This document shows positions 61,314 through 64,000 of a stretch of DNA of 64,000 bases, in pieces; positions within the stretch are counted from its first letter, which is position 1; each line of letters opens with the position of its first letter. The DNA lies in assembly GCF_003289965.1 (NCBI RefSeq), contig NZ_QMBQ01000008.1:186001-250000 (forward strand), read 5' to 3'. A program made the position numbers and the translations under genes. The stretch comes from Mesorhizobium atlanticum (GTDB taxonomy: Bacteria > Pseudomonadota > Alphaproteobacteria > Rhizobiales > Rhizobiaceae). The notes beneath the pieces are model-generated. The model was not told the origin of the DNA. It saw only the letters and a list, made by a program, of their open reading frames with translations, and ran no database searches.

Positions 61314-61658
61314 ATGGATCCCATTGTGCTTGTTCTTTACGCTTTCGCGGTTGGTGTCACGGGCTGCGGGCTGGCCGGATCGGCCATGGAACTGTTGTCA
61401 GGCCGGCGCCTGGCCTTTGCCGAGCCCTATGTTTCGCCGGTCCATATCCTGCGCTCGCTCGCAGCAACGGCTTGCGCCGGACCGTTCATGCTTACCAACG
61501 AAGCCTTGGCCGCCCGGCGCGAGGGCCGTATCGGCACGATGGCGCTGTTGTCCTGCGGTTGCACGGCCATTGCCTGGTCCATGGCGCTCGGCATCGTGCT
61601 CATCGCCATTGCATCCTGGGCGACCGAGAACTTAGGGTCCTTCGAATTCTCTGGTTGA
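61314..61658 (+). CDS. Hypothetical three-helix membrane protein, 114 aa
   Basis: Three predicted membrane segments (residues 4-27, 45-62 and 75-103) with short basic loops (NEALAARREGRIG). Family not recognised with certainty. Start at ATG 61314. A gamma carbonic anhydrase gene follows on the same strand 19 bases later. Confidence 0.65.
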   Translation: MDPIVLVLYAFAVGVTGCGLAGSAMELLSGRRLAFAEPYVSPVHILRSLAATACAGPFMLTNEALAARREGRIGTMALLSCGCTAIAWSMALGIVLIAIASWATENLGSFEFSG

Positions 61659-61677
61659 GACGATTCGGAGACGCAAA

Positions 61678-62205
61678 ATGCCGGTCTATGCAATCGATGG
61701 GAAAGCGCCCGAGTTCGAGGACGCCGACACGAACTGGATTGCGCCGGACGCCACGCTGATCGGCAATATCCGGATCGGCCGCAATGTCGGCTTCTGGTTC
61801 GGCGTAGCCATCCGCGGCGATGGTGAACCGATCATCATCGGCGCCGATACCAATGTGCAGGAACATACGATCATGCACACCGATCCGGGCTTTCCGCTGA
61901 CCATCGGCCAAGGCTGCACGATCGGCCATCGCGCGCTGCTGCATGGCTGCACGATCGGCGACAACAGCCTGATCGGCATGGGCGCCATCGTGCTGAACGG
62001 CGCCAGGATCGGCAACAACTCGCTGGTCGGCGCCGGCGCTCTGGTGACCGAAAACAAGGTTTTTCCCGACAATTCGCTGATCGTCGGCTCGCCCGCCAAA
62101 GTGATAAGGACGCTGGACGAAGCGGCAATCGAGCGGCTGCGCGTCTCGGCGGCGCATTACGTGGCCAACGCCAAACGCTTCAAGGCCAAGCTGACGGTGG
62201 TATGA
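61678..62205 (+). CDS. Gamma carbonic anhydrase-family (YrdA/PaaY-like) protein, 175 aa
   Basis: Left-handed beta-helix with hexapeptide repeats. Zinc-ligand histidines are visible in QEHTIMHTD and GHRALLHGCTIGD. The sequence also has VGFWFGVAIRGDGEPIIIG, the family start. Length fits YrdA. It may have carbonic anhydrase or acyl-CoA related activity. Confidence 0.92.
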   Translation: MPVYAIDGKAPEFEDADTNWIAPDATLIGNIRIGRNVGFWFGVAIRGDGEPIIIGADTNVQEHTIMHTDPGFPLTIGQGCTIGHRALLHGCTIGDNSLIGMGAIVLNGARIGNNSLVGAGALVTENKVFPDNSLIVGSPAKVIRTLDEAAIERLRVSAAHYVANAKRFKAKLTVV

Positions 62206-62225
62206 CGGCGGCCGCGCGCCGCGCG

Positions 62226-62804
62226 TCATCCGCGGCGGCTATTCATCGCTTCACGCAGCAGAAAGGCGCCGGCCTCGAAGCCGGCCTCTTCCGCGCCTTC
62301 CAACGGTGTCTCATAGTCGTCGATGCGGGTCCTTAGCGACGGGTCCGCGCCCGAGAGTAGCAGCAGGTGGATCGCCTCGGCGTCACGCCGCGAAACCGCG
62401 TAGTGCAGGGGCGTCCAGTCGTTCACGCCGCGCATATTCGGGTCGGCGCCATGCTCCAGCAGGATATGGATGACGTCCAGCCGATCCGGCCGTTCCGTCG
62501 ACAACGCCGCAATGATCGAGGGAAAGCCGGCAGGATCCTCGTAATTCGGGTTCGAGCCGGCATCGAGCAGGGCGGTGATGAATGCGGCCGGGCTCCAGTA
62601 GATCGCATATTCCAGCGGATGGCCAAGGCCGAGCTCGAAGGGCATCCGCTCGTCGAACCAGCGCGCCGAGCCGCCGAGCGCAGCACCCAGGGCCGCGAAA
62701 TCTCCGGCCTTGAACGCTCCGTCTATAGCCTTGAACAACCGGTGTCGGGCGCCGCGATCCTCAGGGACTTCCAGCATCGCCTTCATCCGCAATGAGCGAG
62801 CCAT
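62226..62804 (-). CDS. Ankyrin-repeat protein, 192 aa
   Basis: Three or four ankyrin-like repeats between residues 60 and 170, the clearest being NDWTPLHYAVSRRDAEAIHLLLLSGADPS preceded by DVIHILLEHGADPNMRG. No signal peptide. A protein-binding scaffold of unknown partner. Start at ATG 62804; an upstream extension through the hairpin-rich spacer is unlikely. Confidence 0.86.
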   Translation of the reverse strand: MARSLRMKAMLEVPEDRGARHRLFKAIDGAFKAGDFAALGAALGGSARWFDERMPFELGLGHPLEYAIYWSPAAFITALLDAGSNPNYEDPAGFPSIIAALSTERPDRLDVIHILLEHGADPNMRGVNDWTPLHYAVSRRDAEAIHLLLLSGADPSLRTRIDDYETPLEGAEEAGFEAGAFLLREAMNSRRG

Positions 62805-62900
62805 ATTGCTCCCTTCCGCCTCGCTCGCAAAGGCCGTCTCGGCAGCGGCCTTCGGCAAGCCCCGATCGTTTGCCCTCGACAGGCACGGCCTGAAACAGCG

Positions 62901-63009
62901 GAGCCGGCCCCGGGGACAGGGGCCGGCTCCTAAAACCCGGTCGTTGGGGACGGGGAGGGTGGGGACTCGACCGGGCTTTTCCCGAAGCACGTCGCGCGAG
63001 CGCGACGTG
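62901..63009. other. Hairpin cluster with a G-quadruplex motif
   Basis: Three inverted repeats follow each other: 62901-62911 with 62919-62929 (11 pairs, perfect), an AAACCCGGTCG/CGACCGGGCTTT pair around 62934-62980, and 62988-62996 with 63001-63009 (9 pairs, perfect). The middle loop carries four G-runs (62946-62964: G4-AC-G4-A-G3-T-G4). It is between the minus-strand cysteine protease and ankyrin genes; the third hairpin may be the protease gene's terminator. Confidence 0.65.
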
Positions 63010-63027
63010 GCTAATCGCTTTGGCGCC

Positions 63028-63633
63028 TTAGCGGACGCTGGCGACCGCGTCCTCGCGGCCGTCGTTGATCGTCACCCAAACGCCCGAATTCTCAGTCGAT
63101 TGACGCTTGAGATAGGTGTAGACCGTATCGTCCCAGGCGAGCACTTTCGGCTCGAGATTGTCGAGGATGAATTCGCCGAGGCTGGTGCGCACGGTGAGCA
63201 CGGCATGGCCGTCGCCATTCGGCTGACGCACCACCGTCATCAACAGATTGCCGGCCGGCACACCTGCGGCCATCAGCTCGCGGCGCTTCTCCAGCGCGTA
63301 GTCCTCGCAATCGCCAACGCCGTTGTCGGGATAGGCCCAGTATTCCTCGACACCGTAGATTTCCATGTCGGTGCGCGGCTTGACGCGGGTGTTGACCGCA
63401 TTGTTGACGTTGACGATCGTCGCCCACAGCTTGCGCGTGAGTTCGACCGGCGGCCCCTTCGGCGTCCGCTCGTTGCATTCGACCGGAATGCGCTGACAGA
63501 AATCATAGTGACCGACCGGCTGGGTGGTGCGGCCACCCGTATGCATGAAAACCGGTCCTGCGCTTGCCGTACCCCAGGCGGAAAGCTGCATCGCCATTGC
63601 CAAGAGCAACAGCTTGCCCCTCGTCATTTTCAT
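63028..63633 (-). CDS. Bacterial transglutaminase-like cysteine protease (BTLCP, LapG-related), exported, 201 aa
   Basis: Signal peptide (KLLLLAMAMQLSAWGTASA, cleavage near residue 25), then a papain-like domain: the Cys in VGDCEDYALEKRREL, His in NGDGHAVLTVRT and Asp in FILDNLEP. LapG cleaves surface adhesins in pseudomonads; no LapD-like gene is next to this copy. The ATG at 63633 lies downstream of a hairpin that pairs with the ribosome site; an ATG six bases later is also possible. Confidence 0.89.
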   Translation of the reverse strand: MKMTRGKLLLLAMAMQLSAWGTASAGPVFMHTGGRTTQPVGHYDFCQRIPVECNERTPKGPPVELTRKLWATIVNVNNAVNTRVKPRTDMEIYGVEEYWAYPDNGVGDCEDYALEKRRELMAAGVPAGNLLMTVVRQPNGDGHAVLTVRTSLGEFILDNLEPKVLAWDDTVYTYLKRQSTENSGVWVTINDGREDAVASVR

Positions 63634-63639
63634 TCTTGT

Positions 63640-63661
63640 AGTCTCCCCGTTTGAGGAGACT
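63640..63661 (-). promoter_or_regulatory. Hairpin covering the ribosome site of the cysteine protease gene
   Basis: AGTCTCC (63640-63646) and GGAGACT (63655-63661) pair over seven bases with an eight-base loop. On the minus strand the 3' arm contains the GGAG ribosome site, nine bases before the ATG at 63633. This could limit translation until the hairpin opens. Confidence 0.45.
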
Positions 63662-63810
63662 GTGCCACGTTGGGATTTATTTGACGCAAAAACCCGAAGT
63701 AGACATTGAGTAAAACGCCAGTAGAATAAACATAAAATTTGAACTATCGCGATCTCGGATTATTCAGATTTGCGAGCTTTCGCCGGAGCCGGCCGGCCGA
63801 AACCGGGCGA

Positions 63811-63836
63811 CAAAAAACCGGCCGCCAGGGGCCGGT
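63811..63836 (-). terminator. Minus-strand intrinsic terminator of the right-edge gene
   Basis: ACCGGCC (63817-63823) pairs with GGCCGGT (63830-63836) and the minus-strand stem runs into a T-tract (the A-run 63812-63817 on the plus strand). Confidence 0.75.
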
Positions 63837-63866
63837 CCGCTTCGCTGCGGGCGAACCCGCGCTTGA

Positions 63867-63886
63867 GCGATTCCAGGAAAGTGTGA
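63867..63886. repeat. Fragment of the short rhizobial repeat
   Basis: ATTCCAGGAAAGTGTGA here is identical to part of the repeat at 49018-49060. It lies just downstream of the right-edge gene's stop. The second arm is not well kept. Confidence 0.6.
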
Positions 63887-63904
63887 GCTCGGCGGCTTCG
63901 CCCT

Positions 63905-64000
63905 CTATGACCGCGGCGCGTTGAATTCCTGGTCGAGCGTTTCCGGCCGCTGGATGACCGCGAATTCGATGGCGACGCCATCCTCGAAATGGCGCACCAC
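63905..64000 (-). CDS. C-terminal end of an unidentified protein (cut by the window)
   Basis: An open minus-strand frame from the right edge ends at TAG (63905-63907). The 31 visible residues read VVRHFEDGVAIEFAVIQRPE and so on to NAPRS. The strand pattern is compatible with the end of a PilZ domain, which is only a guess. The start is outside the window. Confidence 0.45.
   Translation of the reverse strand: MVRHFEDGVAIEFAVIQRPETLDQEFNAPRS

Overview
The window is a contiguous piece of a high-GC alphaproteobacterial chromosome, most likely a Mesorhizobium or close Rhizobiales relative. The conserved blocks support this: yceD-like/plsX/fabH/ihfA/merR, rplM-rpsI, a HicB/PaaI/enoyl-CoA hydratase neighbourhood, a K+-independent hppA, GTG/TTG starts and rhizobial-type palindromic repeats. 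No database search was possible, so family calls rest on motifs, lengths and gene order.

Layout. 1-8.5 kb: end of nusB, an MFS transporter, an FMN reductase, a four-gene OsmF/YehYXW-type osmoprotectant ABC importer, and the H+-pyrophosphatase HppA with a strong terminator. 8.5-18.5 kb: a GT2/RmlC-like pair, bamE, a cytochrome bc1 chaperone gene, a DUF177 gene, plsX-fabH-ihfA-merR, small membrane and His-rich proteins, a TupA-like ATP-grasp gene, an XRE-type regulator and a YbaK-type editing protein.

18.6-33 kb is the most interesting part. A DXP-reductoisomerase-like (DRL) gene sits in one operon with an acetoin-dehydrogenase-type E1alpha/E1beta pair and a lipoyl E2. Next come a HAD phosphatase and a complete sorbitol-type PTS (gutM, srlA, srlE, srlB and a fused HPr-EI), ending with a SorC-family regulator. 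No sorbitol-6-phosphate dehydrogenase is present. I see an ACAT-N20-ATGTTC element in front of drl, the HAD gene and gutM, which suggests one regulon. The chemistry fits an undescribed catabolic route: PTS uptake of 2-C-methyl-D-erythritol as its 4-phosphate, oxidation to 1-deoxy-D-xylulose 5-phosphate by DRL, then acyloin cleavage by the E1/E2 complex to acetyl-CoA and glyceraldehyde 3-phosphate. This is inference and is marked as such.

33-44 kb: a decayed acyltransferase beside tRNA-Pro(GGG), then an exopolysaccharide locus (O-antigen ligase-like, WcaJ-like, GT4 and Wza-like genes, divergent from a Wzc-like protein with a degenerate ATPase domain). An FKBP, a CelD/BcsL-type acetyltransferase and a NodB-type deacetylase follow. 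44-64 kb: ctaA, argC, speB, a second acyltransferase, a GDPD, an aldo-keto reductase with divergent LysR, rplM-rpsI, a truncated HicB, thioester/CoA enzymes, an ATPase, metY, a P450 with a leaderless binding protein, a gamma carbonic anhydrase, an ankyrin protein, a BTLCP-type cysteine protease, and a cut-off gene at the right edge. No CRISPR array, insertion sequence or rRNA was seen.
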